Source: Mycoavidus cysteinexigens_B
GTDB taxonomy: Bacteria > Pseudomonadota > Gammaproteobacteria > Burkholderiales > Burkholderiaceae
Assembly: GCA_031963465.1 (NCBI GenBank)
Contig: JASSUG010000004.1
Location: forward strand, 1-64,000
DNA length: 64,000 nt
Direction of reading: 5' to 3'
This document shows, in pieces, positions 18,231-27,124 of this stretch. The notes under the pieces were generated by a model, which was given only the letters and a program-made list of their open reading frames with translations, was not told where the DNA came from and made no database searches. The position numbers were made by a program, and so were the translations under genes. The first letter of the stretch is position 1. Each line of letters starts with the position of its first letter.

Positions 18231-19865
18231 GTGAGAAGCGCCATGCTGAAGAAACTCTCAGCACCGTATGTCGCCGAAGTCGATCGGACGCCGGCGGTCA
18301 TGAAGGTGTTCGCATGGAGTGACGGACTGGTCGAAATCATCCATCAATTGCTGGAGGACATAGGGCATCTGAAAGACGAAGTCGCGGTGCTCCAGGGGGA
18401 AAAGAAGCGTCCGACGTTCAAGCCAAGCCGCATGAACGAGGATGCTGGCAAGCCTGCCAAACCAGATCAAACGCAGAATGAGGAAGCGGCCAAACGGCCC
18501 GGATCAGCGAAGAAGCACAAGACGGCGCAACTGAAGATTGATCGTGACACAATCATCGAACCGGCCGAGCCGATTCCGCCAGGTTCCCGATTCAAGGGCT
18601 ATCGTGATTTCGTAGTGCAAGAGTTGACAATCGAATCACGCAACACGCGGTATCGACTGGCACGCTGGCAAACGCCAGACGGCCAGACTCTGATCGGGCA
18701 GCTTCCCAAATCAGTCGGCGGTGGCCATTTTGGCCCGGCTCTGGTGAGCTATGTGCTCTACCAGCACTACCATTGTCACGTCACGCAGCCGCTGCTATGC
18801 GAGCAACTGCGGGAATGGGGCATCGAGATCTCAGTGGGGCAGGTAAACACGCTGTTGCAAGAAGGCAAAGAGCAGTTTCATGCGGAAAAAGACGGGCTGT
18901 TATCGACCGGCTTGGCGCTCTCGGCGTATGTAACGGTTGATGATACCGGCACGCGGCATCGAGGCCGGAGCGGCTACGTCACCCACATTGGTAACCCGCA
19001 TTTCGCGTGGTTCAAAAGCACGGACTCGAAGAGCCGGATCAATTTCCTGGCATTATTGCGTGCGGGCCATGGCGATTACCAGATCAACGAAGACGCGCTC
19101 GCGTACATGAAAAAGCAGGGGCTCTCGCAAGTGTTCCTGGACGCGCTGCGGCAACACGAGAGCACAAGCTTCGCTGACCAGGGAGCGTGGCAGCACCACC
19201 TGGATTGTTTGGGGATGGACGCTCCGCGCCACCGCAACATTGCTACCGAGGGCGCACTGCTGGGTAGTCTGAAGCAGCGTGGCGTCTCCCCAGATCTGGC
19301 CATCATCAGCGATGATGCAGGGCAGTTCAACGTGCTGATTCACGGATTATGTTGGGTCCATGCAGAAAGATTGGTACATAAGATGCTACCGCTCAATGAT
19401 CAACATCGAGAGGACATCGCCCGGGTGCGTGACGAGATCTGGACGCTCTATGCCGATCTGAAAGCATACAAGCTGCAGCCCACGGCTACAGACAAAAAAA
19501 CACTGGCGGCGCGCTTTGATACGATCTTCACCCAGAAGACCCGCTACGCAACACTCAATCGTCTGCTCAGGCGGATTCACCAAAATAAATCCGAGTTACT
19601 ACTGGTGTTAGAACGCCCTGAGGTTCCACTCCACACCAACGACAGTGAACGCGACATTCGCGATCACGTGAAAAAGCAAAAGATCAGTGGTGGCACGCGA
19701 AGCGAGCTCGGTCGGCAATGTCGCGATACTTTCTCCACCCTGAAGAAGACCTGTCGCAAGCTGGGCATCTCGTTCTGGGATTACCTCACCGACCGCATTT
19801 CGTGCAGCGATCAAATTCCACTTCTGCCGCACCTTGTCGAACAATCCATCGCAGCCTCTGCTTGA
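18231..19865 (+). CDS. IS66-family transposase
   Basis: 544 aa from a GTG at 18231 (an ATG lies four codons in). Hallmarks of the family are VTVDDTGTRHRG (first catalytic Asp), AIISDDAGQFNVLIHGLCWV with HAER (second Asp and the following Cys/His region), and HTNDSERDIRDHVKKQK (catalytic Glu with the N-x-ER signature). The N-terminal part has a coiled-coil stretch (LEDIGHLKDEVAVLQGEKK) and a basic linker. The length is normal. It catalyses cut-and-paste movement of this element. Confidence 0.92.
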   Translation: MRSAMLKKLSAPYVAEVDRTPAVMKVFAWSDGLVEIIHQLLEDIGHLKDEVAVLQGEKKRPTFKPSRMNEDAGKPAKPDQTQNEEAAKRPGSAKKHKTAQLKIDRDTIIEPAEPIPPGSRFKGYRDFVVQELTIESRNTRYRLARWQTPDGQTLIGQLPKSVGGGHFGPALVSYVLYQHYHCHVTQPLLCEQLREWGIEISVGQVNTLLQEGKEQFHAEKDGLLSTGLALSAYVTVDDTGTRHRGRSGYVTHIGNPHFAWFKSTDSKSRINFLALLRAGHGDYQINEDALAYMKKQGLSQVFLDALRQHESTSFADQGAWQHHLDCLGMDAPRHRNIATEGALLGSLKQRGVSPDLAIISDDAGQFNVLIHGLCWVHAERLVHKMLPLNDQHREDIARVRDEIWTLYADLKAYKLQPTATDKKTLAARFDTIFTQKTRYATLNRLLRRIHQNKSELLLVLERPEVPLHTNDSERDIRDHVKKQKISGGTRSELGRQCRDTFSTLKKTCRKLGISFWDYLTDRISCSDQIPLLPHLVEQSIAASA

Positions 19866-19913
19866 GCAGTTTGCCGGCGTTCGCCCCGGGTTATTGAGAA
19901 GGTACAAAATCTG

Positions 19914-21741
19914 TACTTTAAATGGCCATAGAAATTCTATTAAAAGTATGGCGTATTCGCAAAATGGGAATCAACTTGCTTCGAGCAGTATTGAGACTGT
20001 GCAACTGAGGAATGCGGAAACCGGTGCGCTCACTTTTACCTCACGAGGACATATAGGTGCTATTACAAGTATGGCGTATTCGCCAAGTGGGAATCAGCTT
20101 GCTGCGAGCAGTGTTGATAGAACGGTGCGGACGTGGAACACGGAAACGGGTGAACTCACGCACACCCTAAGAGGACATATTTCGCGAATTATGAGTATGG
20201 TGTACTCGCCCAACGGAAATCAGCTTGCTTCGGGCGATCAGGATGGCACCGTGCGACTGTGGAACACGGCAACAGGTGAGCTCACGCACACCCTAGTAAG
20301 ACATACCGACAAGGTTACAAGCTTGGCATACTCGCCAAATGGGAGTCAGCTTGCTTCGGGCAGCGATGATTGTACGGTGCGACTGTGGAACACGAAAACG
20401 GGTGAGCCCACGCTCACCCTAGAAGGCCATGCCCTATCGATTACGAGTGTGGTGTATTCCCCAACTGGTGATCAGCTTGCTTCGGGCAGTCAGGATAAAA
20501 CAGTGCGGCTGTGGAATACGAAAACAGGCGCTCTTGACCACATCTTTGAAGGACATACAGGTTCTGTTACAAGCGTGGCGTATTTGCCGAATGGTGACCA
20601 GCTTGTTTCGCGCAGTCATGATAAAACGGTGCGGCTATGGGACGCAAAAATTGATACTCCTGGATACATCCCGAAGTGGCGTATCGGTGCTGTTACAAAC
20701 GTGGCGTATTCGCCGAATGGAGATCAGATTGCTTCGACCCGCGGTGACTATACGACGCAATTGTGGAACACGAAAACCGGTGGGCCCATGCACACTCTAG
20801 AGGGACATACCGGCAAGGTTACAAGCGTGGCGTACTCACCCAATGGAGATTGGCTTGCTTCAGGCAGTTGGGATAAAACAGTGAGATTGTGGAGCGCGAA
20901 AACAGGCAAGCTCATGCGCACCTTACAAGGACACACCGATTCTATTACAAGCGTGGCGTATTCACCGAGCGGAAATGGGCTTGCCTCGGGCGGCGATGAC
21001 CGTAGGGTGCGACTGTGGAACGCAAAAACGGGGGCTCTCATTTACACATTACTAGGGGCAGGCCGGATTAGAAGCATGGCGTACTCGCCCAACGGGAGTC
21101 AGCTTGCTGCAGGTAGCGATGACGCAATAGTGCGGGTATGGAACGCGCAAACTGGCAGTATTCTCTTGACGCTCTCTTGGTTGTTGAATGCGTGGACAAT
21201 TAACCCCATGCGCACCTTAACAGGCCATACCCATGGTGTTACAAGCGTAGCGTATGCGCTAAGCGGAAATCAGCTGGCTTCGGGTAGCGATGACCGTACG
21301 GTGCGACAGTGGAATGCAAAAACGGGCGTCCATATACGCACCTTACAGGGACATACCCACCCGATTACAAGCGTGGCGTATTCGCCAAATGGGTATCAAC
21401 TAGCTTCGGGCAGCAATGACTGTACAGTACGAATTTGGGATGTGGATTCGGGTGATTGTTTAGTGGTGATGAACGATTTTCACGAGAGTGTCCGTAGCGT
21501 TTCTTGGAAACAAACCTCCAGCGACACCTATTTGGTAACCAGCTGCGCGGATCATTCTGTCCGTACTTGGCAGATCATAGAAAAGGGGGGCAGCTATCAA
21601 GCGCAGCTATGCTGGAGTTCAAGTCACGATAGGCTAAACGTGACGAATACGTTGGTCCAAGACACAAAAGGCTTAAGTCAAGTGAATACACAGCTTCTCG
21701 AGCAGCGCGGGGGCGTGGGTCAACCTACTACATCTTTATGA
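19914..21741 (+). pseudogene. 3' part of WD40 paralogue C, separated from its N-terminus by the IS66-type element
   Basis: About 608 codons hold the remaining 13 WD40 units (AYSPNGNQLASGS...VRLWNTKTG) and the family tail (GLSQVNTQLLEQRG). The frame stays open leftwards into the IS, where a TTG at 19834 could in principle start a 635-aa WD40-only product. Whether that is made is unknown. It rejoins 17041-17882 in frame once the IS and one 8-bp target copy are removed. The blades are regular and closer to those of the NACHT protein than to paralogues A and B. Confidence 0.85.
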
Positions 21742-21940
21742 CAGGCACCCACTCCGCCAGAGAGTAGTTCACTCTCGTTTGCTCATCTAGCTTGAGAGAA
21801 GAGAATACAAAGTCATAGTCGGACTGTCTGAGCGCTATCAGGGGCAGACGCAGAATTCGGGCAAAAAAGCACGTTAGCTGCACCAAGCTTCAGCCCCCAG
21901 AATAAAACACTCTCTTATATTTGTATAAACGTACGGCCGG

Positions 21941-22114
21941 CTATGCGCGGTAACCAATATGCATGGCAAGCACCAAGCGGTGGAGATCTTTGTGGCGCGC
22001 ATCGATCAGCGCGCGTTCCTTGGTAGAGAATGTGAAGAAAGTATTCAGCTTAAACTCGTTGAGTTCGGACGGGACCTGCCGCAAGCCAAGGTAAGGGACA
22101 TGCCAATGATCCAT
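21941..22114 (-). pseudogene. N-terminal fragment of a Tn3-family transposase (DUF4158 type)
   Basis: 57 codons from an ATG at 22114 read MDHWHVPYLGLRQVPSEL, then FFTFSTKERALIDARHKDLH and LVLAMHIGYRA-stop. This fits the start of Tn3-type transposases with the DUF4158 domain (FFTFS-x-x-ER-x-LI, LALHIGF). The rest of the gene is absent. A plus-strand frame over the same DNA is a shadow. Confidence 0.65.
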
Positions 22115-22223
22115 TGCTTTTCAGCCAATGAAAAAAAACTATGCCATCATAACGCGTCAAAAATGGCTATCAGAAAACCATTGATTTATAAGCATATTTT
22201 TATACTGAACCCATGTAAACCCG

Positions 22224-22278
22224 CATGGATACTAGGGGACGTTACCGTCGTTTATTGCACTAAAATCAAAGGGACCCC
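22224..22278 (+). repeat. 55-bp repeat, inverted partner at 56064-56118
   Basis: It begins CATGGATACTA and ends ATCAAAGGGACCCC. The reverse complement of 56064-56118 matches at 52 of 55 positions. The two copies face each other and bracket about 33.8 kb containing the mobile-element cluster and the Tc toxin genes. It could be the terminal region of an unrecognised IS or a small non-autonomous element. Confidence 0.7.
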
Positions 22279-22298
22279 GATACTGGGCAAAGTGTTTG

Positions 22299-22336
22299 TC
22301 CCAATATGTCCCAATATGTCCCAATATGTCCCAATA
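22299..22336. repeat. 10-bp tandem repeat (CCAATATGTC)
   Basis: Three full copies plus a partial one, ending at the stop of the convergent AlbA_2-domain gene. Nothing else was found in the 21742-22337 gap beyond the Tn3 fragment, the 55-bp repeat and a short shared motif near 21890-21912. Confidence 0.8.
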
Positions 22337-22337
22337 C

Positions 22338-23783
22338 TTATAAGGTACTCTCATTACGATCCTGCAGCACCCATACTGCACTTCTATGCTGGCCTTTTAA
22401 ATAAACCAATCCAATGGTTTGCAAATATTGCAAATCTCTCAAGATCGTTTTGCTTGAAGCAGAAAATGTTTGCGGCTTCGTAGTAGAGGTTTGCGAAGTC
22501 AGATATTTCAAAATTTCCTGTTTAGTGGCTGTTTTTACTTCTTTGAGAAATTCCATGATCTTTTCTTGCCTAGAGTTCATAGCATCGGTGACACGACTAG
22601 GTTGGCTAATAGGAGTTTTAAATCTAAAAATGACTACCAAGCCTCCTGAGCGTTCTTCAAATATAGGCTCCGGGATTCCTTCCATTTTGCAGAAATCGAT
22701 CATCTTATTAGTGCCAATTCCCCATTTTTCGATATAGCCTCGCACATAGAAAACATTGGCAATCAATGTATTTCTGAGCACAGAATCATGAGCACGTCGG
22801 AGATCATCAACGGTGAGTTTCGGCGGTAGTAATCCACTGTTCCATATTTCTAAACGATCATCGAAAATCGCTAAGGAGATATCTGTTGAGCGATCTGCAT
22901 AGTCTCTATGACAAATCGCATTGACCAATGCTTCGCGCATAGCCATGATAGGAAGAGCAAACTTATCAATGCGTTTAAACTGATCACCGCTGAAAAAACT
23001 CGTTATAGGCAAGTGTCTTCTCAGAAAAGTATCAGCTTCTTTCAGTAGGTTAAACGCATTACCCTGTATCTGCTGGTTGTCAATAAATTCTCCGAGTTTA
23101 TTGGTACCTCTAAATCGAGCCAGCTTAATTCTGCATTGGACCAATTTTAGAGAAGCTTGCCGAGCGTACAGCACTATAGCCGCACGTTTTAATCCTTTAT
23201 CTTCGATGAGATTAAAACGTTCTAAAATACTTTGTACGTCTTCTTTTTGTGCGCTTGCTGGGATTCTATTTTCTTTTATGCTATCTGAAACTGTTTTATA
23301 TATTTCTTCTGCATCTAAATCACTTTGGCTATATTCAGGGGCAATGATTTCTTCCCATGCATAAGGCGATTGCCTTGCCATCATTAGCAGTTGGTTGTAA
23401 CGATGTTGTGACATCCTCATCGTGCTAGATTGGTTCCTTTGGAAAGGGCGGCCATTGTAGATATAAGGAATGTGGATACCCACATCTACTCGCATGAAAA
23501 TAACGAATTTTTTTTCTTTTATAGGGGTATAGAGAATATCGACTTGAGGCGTTGGTTCCAATTTGTCTAGTTCTCGTGCAATTTCTTGGCGCGTGTGGTC
23601 ACTCACTTCCTGTCCCATCATTTTGCCTTGATCATTGATTCCGATGCAAACAACTCCGCCCTTACCATTCAAAAAGGCACAAAGCGTTTCAAAAGCTGGC
23701 TTTAATTGGGCTGTTGAGGTTTTAAATTCAACTGTTTCGGATTCTCCTTGCGCAATTACTGATCTAAGTTGATCGATATCCAT
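22338..23783 (-). CDS. AlbA_2 (Schlafen-type) ATP-binding putative regulator
   Basis: 481 aa. The N-terminal domain (residues about 1-130: ESETVEFKTS, LCAFLNGKGGVVCIGINDQG) is the AlbA_2/Schlafen DNA-binding type. The middle (MAMREALVNAICHRDYAD, DDRLEIWNSGLLPPKL, KWGIGTNKMIDFC) is the GHKL/HATPase_c_4 ATP-binding region found in 'RecG-like' annotated proteins. The C-terminus (EFLKEVKTATKQEILKYL...TILRDLQYLQTIGLV) is a winged helix. Proteins of this build are usually annotated as transcriptional regulators or ATP-binding proteins and are common in defence and mobile islands. The exact role is unknown. Intact; a good promoter lies about 90-120 bp upstream. Low G+C compared with preTA. Confidence 0.85.
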   Translation of the reverse strand: MDIDQLRSVIAQGESETVEFKTSTAQLKPAFETLCAFLNGKGGVVCIGINDQGKMMGQEVSDHTRQEIARELDKLEPTPQVDILYTPIKEKKFVIFMRVDVGIHIPYIYNGRPFQRNQSSTMRMSQHRYNQLLMMARQSPYAWEEIIAPEYSQSDLDAEEIYKTVSDSIKENRIPASAQKEDVQSILERFNLIEDKGLKRAAIVLYARQASLKLVQCRIKLARFRGTNKLGEFIDNQQIQGNAFNLLKEADTFLRRHLPITSFFSGDQFKRIDKFALPIMAMREALVNAICHRDYADRSTDISLAIFDDRLEIWNSGLLPPKLTVDDLRRAHDSVLRNTLIANVFYVRGYIEKWGIGTNKMIDFCKMEGIPEPIFEERSGGLVVIFRFKTPISQPSRVTDAMNSRQEKIMEFLKEVKTATKQEILKYLTSQTSTTKPQTFSASSKTILRDLQYLQTIGLVYLKGQHRSAVWVLQDRNESTL

Positions 23784-23875
23784 TAATAAAGCCTCTATTT
23801 CACCTTGCCTACATTAATCTAGTTGGTTAGGGTAACTGTCTAACAGGGAATAAACTAATTAAGATTAAAATTACT

Positions 23876-23904
23876 TATATAATTTATAAAAAGAATGTTG
23901 TCAA
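23876..23904 (-). promoter_or_regulatory. Promoter of the AlbA_2-domain gene
   Basis: On the minus strand TTGACA (23904-23899), a 17-bp spacer and TATATA (23881-23876) give a good sigma-70-type promoter about 90 bp before the ATG at 23783. Confidence 0.5.
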
Positions 23905-24025
23905 GTTCTTATTCCGACAGTATCAGCGTATTGGACATGGTAGGGCTCGCCTATAAAAACGGTTTTTCTGTCAAAAGGCTAAAAACTAAACTAACCTTCA
24001 AGGTGAGCAAACTCAGCTAACAGGT

Positions 24026-24451
24026 ATGCTCATGCGTCAAGATGCCAGTAACCATGAATGGATAGCAGAGCATAGTTGGGATTTGGTGGTAACTACCCAG
24101 TTTAATCCATGTCGTTATACACAAGTCTGCAGCCTTTTTCCTGGTAAGGCTTTAGGCTAATTACTGTTTCAAGAGAAACCTGCCTCGTTGCGCAACAAGT
24201 CGATTCATTTTGAGACAACCTGTGTGATCGCCAAGGAGCGGTAGGCCTCAAAGGACAATCCTATCACTTGGCGCCTATTGACCAACCGCTTGGTGAACAC
24301 GGATGAAGAAGCCGTAGAACTGCTTCAATGGTATTGCGCGAGGTGGGAGATCGAAATCTTTTTCGACGTGCTAAAAAATACCTGCCAGATTGAAACCTTG
24401 CAATTGTCACATCGCGACAGCATCTCACTCAAAATTCAAGCTTTTTTGTGA
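24026..24451 (+). pseudogene. IS4-family transposase relic
   Basis: One frame of 142 codons has two internal stops (after FPGKALG and after CVIAKER). It reads ...NKSIHFETTCVIAKER-stop, then TWRLLTNRLVNTDEEAVELL and WYCARWEIEIFFDVLK with LQLSHRDS. The W-Y-x-x-RWEIE-x-FF block is the IS4 catalytic Glu region. The N-terminal and DDE core parts are largely deleted. Its end runs into the 3' end of the convergent SEC-C gene. Confidence 0.72.
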
Positions 24452-25927
24452 GGCTGGCGGAATGTGCGAATTCTCCAAGCGCAGTGATGCGCGCAGGTCA
24501 TCCACGATGGAAACATCTGCTGGTGGATGCATATTCTTTAACTGGCGCTCCAGCTGTGCCAGGAGTGCCTTGACCATTTCTATGCCATCTTGTGTTTTCA
24601 TCGCTTGCAGCGGCGTTTTATTATTAAGTGCAGGTATTTTATGTTTGATCCAATCACGATAATGCGCACGTAACTTTTCATCGCGCATTGCTTGAATTTC
24701 AGGCAACGCATTGAGATCGTCTATTTGCTTGAGCGCCGCTTTTGTTGATTTATTTCTCTGCGCTTTGTCTGACGAAGCATTGGGCGATTCAATAACGGTT
24801 GTTCTGTAGCGAGCTTTGCCTACTAACAATTTACCTATTAGCGAACGTAATTTTTTTGCACGTTTTTCTGAGTTAACTTCAACGCTCAGTTTTTCTTTTG
24901 AAATCTTGATATGGCCAAGTACAGTATTGCTCCAATCTTTGTGTAGTTTGTTACCTTTTTTCTGCCAAGAAAACTTAATTTCATCAAGTTCTCCCGCGCT
25001 ATTAAACGAGGCGTCTTCCAGCAATTCTTCTGGACTCTCAGTAATGCAAAGATGCTTTAACGCATCAAAAGCTTCATGCGGTGAATCGATGTCATACAGA
25101 ATCGTTTGATACATAATGGCATCGCCATCCGTATTACGGTACTCTGGCTTGACGGGATGAAGTAAGCGCTCAGCGATGGTGTAATAGGCATCAAGTATTT
25201 CGAATTCATACGCTTTGAGATGGTTTGCCATTAAAGGCGTATGTTGGTGACGCTGGGTCTGCATGAACTTACGCAGTGCCAGAATAGATGCCTTTTCGGC
25301 GGGCGGAAAAGCAATTGGTGCGCAGGCTTCTATTATATTAATAGGATCAATTCGTACGACTTTGGCACACAAAATGTCGTCTGGTTGTAAATGTTTTGAG
25401 CCGGAACGTTCAATTACCTCTATCAACTCACCTGTAAAAATGTCGCGCATTACCATGCCATGATTAGGCCGAACTGAAACAATATCAAAGAAACTGAGGG
25501 GCGCAGCACAACATTGCTCTATATATCTTACGGTCAAAGGTTCCAGAGATTGCCGCTTCTTTTTCAGGTAGGCTTGCGCAAGTGTTGGGATATTGTGTTC
25601 ATCAAGTGAATCAATATTATTTTGCTTACAGCACCAGTCATAATAGAACCAGGGCATAAAAACGCTCATATGCGGGGTATCCGATGGGAAATCTCCCCCT
25701 TTGCCCTGAGTAAATTCATCCCATGCTTCCTGTATCACCGCATACGAAAAATAGGTTTTGGCAAATTTTAAGAACTCCATAGGCAGAGATTCTGTGGCCG
25801 AGTTTAATCGGTACCATACAGGATCAACTCCCTCGGTTTCAGCGAGTGCTTTATTGTTTAGGCAGCATTGTTTGTATTTCTTTCCACTACCACAAGAACA
25901 TAGGTCATTGCGTCCAATTTTTTCCAT
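24425..25927 (-). CDS. SEC-C zinc-motif protein, function unknown
   Basis: 500 aa. It starts with a SEC-C metal-binding motif (GRNDLCSCGSGKKYKQCC, residues 5-22), the Cys-rich zinc site also found at the end of SecA. The rest shows no catalytic motif I recognise. A C-terminal stretch (NKTPLQAMKTQDGIEMVKAL, about 448-468) occurs in other SEC-C proteins. SEC-C proteins of this size are mostly uncharacterised. The last residues are encoded next to an IS4 relic, so the natural C-terminus may have been altered. It ends 11 bp before the next minus-strand gene begins its own 3' end. Confidence 0.75.
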   Translation of the reverse strand: MEKIGRNDLCSCGSGKKYKQCCLNNKALAETEGVDPVWYRLNSATESLPMEFLKFAKTYFSYAVIQEAWDEFTQGKGGDFPSDTPHMSVFMPWFYYDWCCKQNNIDSLDEHNIPTLAQAYLKKKRQSLEPLTVRYIEQCCAAPLSFFDIVSVRPNHGMVMRDIFTGELIEVIERSGSKHLQPDDILCAKVVRIDPINIIEACAPIAFPPAEKASILALRKFMQTQRHQHTPLMANHLKAYEFEILDAYYTIAERLLHPVKPEYRNTDGDAIMYQTILYDIDSPHEAFDALKHLCITESPEELLEDASFNSAGELDEIKFSWQKKGNKLHKDWSNTVLGHIKISKEKLSVEVNSEKRAKKLRSLIGKLLVGKARYRTTVIESPNASSDKAQRNKSTKAALKQIDDLNALPEIQAMRDEKLRAHYRDWIKHKIPALNNKTPLQAMKTQDGIEMVKALLAQLERQLKNMHPPADVSIVDDLRASLRLENSHIPPASQKSLNFE

Positions 25928-25938
25928 ATCGTTTTAGT

Positions 25939-26373
25939 CTATCCTCGGTTTTGCTCAAAAGTCTCTTGGTACATAGCGGCTAAGACATCATGAAATCCCC
26001 AGCCAATGCCTTCAGTATCAGTCACTATCCTACGGCATCGTTGCTGAAATTCTTGTTTTATTCCTTCTTGGAGAAGGAGTTTCAAGACTTTGTCGTACAT
26101 GCCTTCCATACTATTATAGAAAGGCTCATCAATATCGCCATATTCATTGGTAAATCTGACGCCCATTTCCACATAGTGCAGCATGAGATCAATCAATGCC
26201 GTTTTTGATGGCGATATTTTACTAAAATCGGTCACTGCTTTTTTGGCAATCGATAGCCTCGCTTTACCATGGCCACGTGCCGGAAAAAATTCATGGGTAA
26301 CAAGAGACTTGTACTTTCCAAGTATTTCTCCGTTTTCATTTGTACCCGACTTGCTCTGATAATAATCCTGCAT
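25939..26373 (-). pseudogene. DUF6155-like protein, N-terminus lost
   Basis: From the first usable ATG (26373) 144 aa remain. They include NGEILGKYKSLVTHEFFP, KAVTDFSKISPSKTALIDLM, LHYVEMGVRFTNEYGDIDE, FYNSMEGMYDKVLKLL and TDTEGIGWGFHDVLAAMY, resembling the C-terminal two thirds of DUF6155 proteins. The normal N-terminal part is missing exactly where the resolvase gene ends (26336-26373 overlap), so the resolvase-bearing element truncated it. Whether the remainder is translated is unknown. Confidence 0.6.
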
Positions 26374-26941
26374 ATTCTCGCACCCGCATAATGGTTTGTC
26401 GGCTCGTCTTAAATTCGCGTGCAACCTCTGCAACGCTAGCACCAGAATCCAGGCGTTTCATAACGGCTGCACGTTCCTTTTTATTAAACGTTGGCGGTCG
26501 GCCAAACTGTTTACCAGCTGCTTTGGCTCGGACAATTCCAGATTGCGTTCGTTCAATCAACAAGCCGCGTTCGAGTTCGGCAACAGCCGCAATCACTTGC
26601 ATCCTCATCTTGCCTGCCGGACTGGTGAGATCGACACCGCCAAGTGTTAGACAATGCACACGCACACCTACACTTGCAAGCTGCTCGACAGTTGACCGAA
26701 CGTCCATCGCATTACGCCCAAGCCGATCGAGCTTGCTTACCACTAGCACATCCCCTGATTCCATCCTATCAATCAGTTTCATAAAGCCCGGGCGCTCTTT
26801 AGCTGCCACCGAGCCGCTGATGTTTTCTTCGATTAGTCGGCGTGCCTCAATGGCAAAGCCAGCTGCCTCAATTTCCATCCGCTGATTCTCGGTCGTCTGA
26901 TCGACTGTCGAAACGCGGCAGTAGGCAAAAATGCGCGGCAT
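26336..26941 (-). CDS. Serine resolvase/invertase (Tn3-type)
   Basis: 201 aa from the ATG at 26941 (MPRIFAYCRVSTVDQ); the frame is open further upstream but family members start here. The catalytic Ser is in CRVST. Other conserved parts are SGSVAAKERPGF, DVLVVSKLDRLGRNAMDV and GKMRMQVIAAVAELERGLL. A C-terminal helix-turn-helix follows (SVAEVAREFKTSRQTIMRVR). It resolves transposon cointegrates or inverts DNA at res-type sites. Intact. Its matching transposase is not adjacent, though a Tn3-type transposase start survives at 21941-22114. Confidence 0.88.
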   Translation of the reverse strand: MPRIFAYCRVSTVDQTTENQRMEIEAAGFAIEARRLIEENISGSVAAKERPGFMKLIDRMESGDVLVVSKLDRLGRNAMDVRSTVEQLASVGVRVHCLTLGGVDLTSPAGKMRMQVIAAVAELERGLLIERTQSGIVRAKAAGKQFGRPPTFNKKERAAVMKRLDSGASVAEVAREFKTSRQTIMRVREYAGLLSEQVGYK

Positions 26942-27124
26942 AGGGATGATTCCGTCCGAAAGTTGAGTACGAATTATAGCTTGCATGCGAAAAGCATTAC
27001 GCTTAGTTTCGTACACCATTTGAGCAGCATGACCGAAATCGTTCTTTTTCGGACGACTTGGCGATCCGTGTTTTTTAAAAAAATCTTCATTCAGGAGAGT
27101 GCGCCAAACTGGGGGCTAACGTAA

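Larger units (their letters stand above)
17883..19905 (+). mobile_element. IS66-family (ISBst12-like) insertion sequence, 2023 bp
   Basis: The ends are 23-bp inverted repeats (17883-17905 and 19883-19905) beginning GTAYCTTCTCAATAACCCGG, with one mismatch. They are flanked by a perfect 8-bp duplication AAAATCTG (17875-17882 and 19906-19913), the size expected for IS66. Two ORFs lie inside: a 58-aa accessory ORF and the transposase. Everything looks intact, so the copy may still be mobile. Confidence 0.92.

Noticed and set aside
21959..22483. A 174-codon plus-strand frame.
   Set aside because: It crosses a minus-strand Tn3 transposase fragment, the 55-bp repeat and a 10-bp tandem repeat, and ends inside the convergent AlbA_2 gene. 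The composition is not protein-like.
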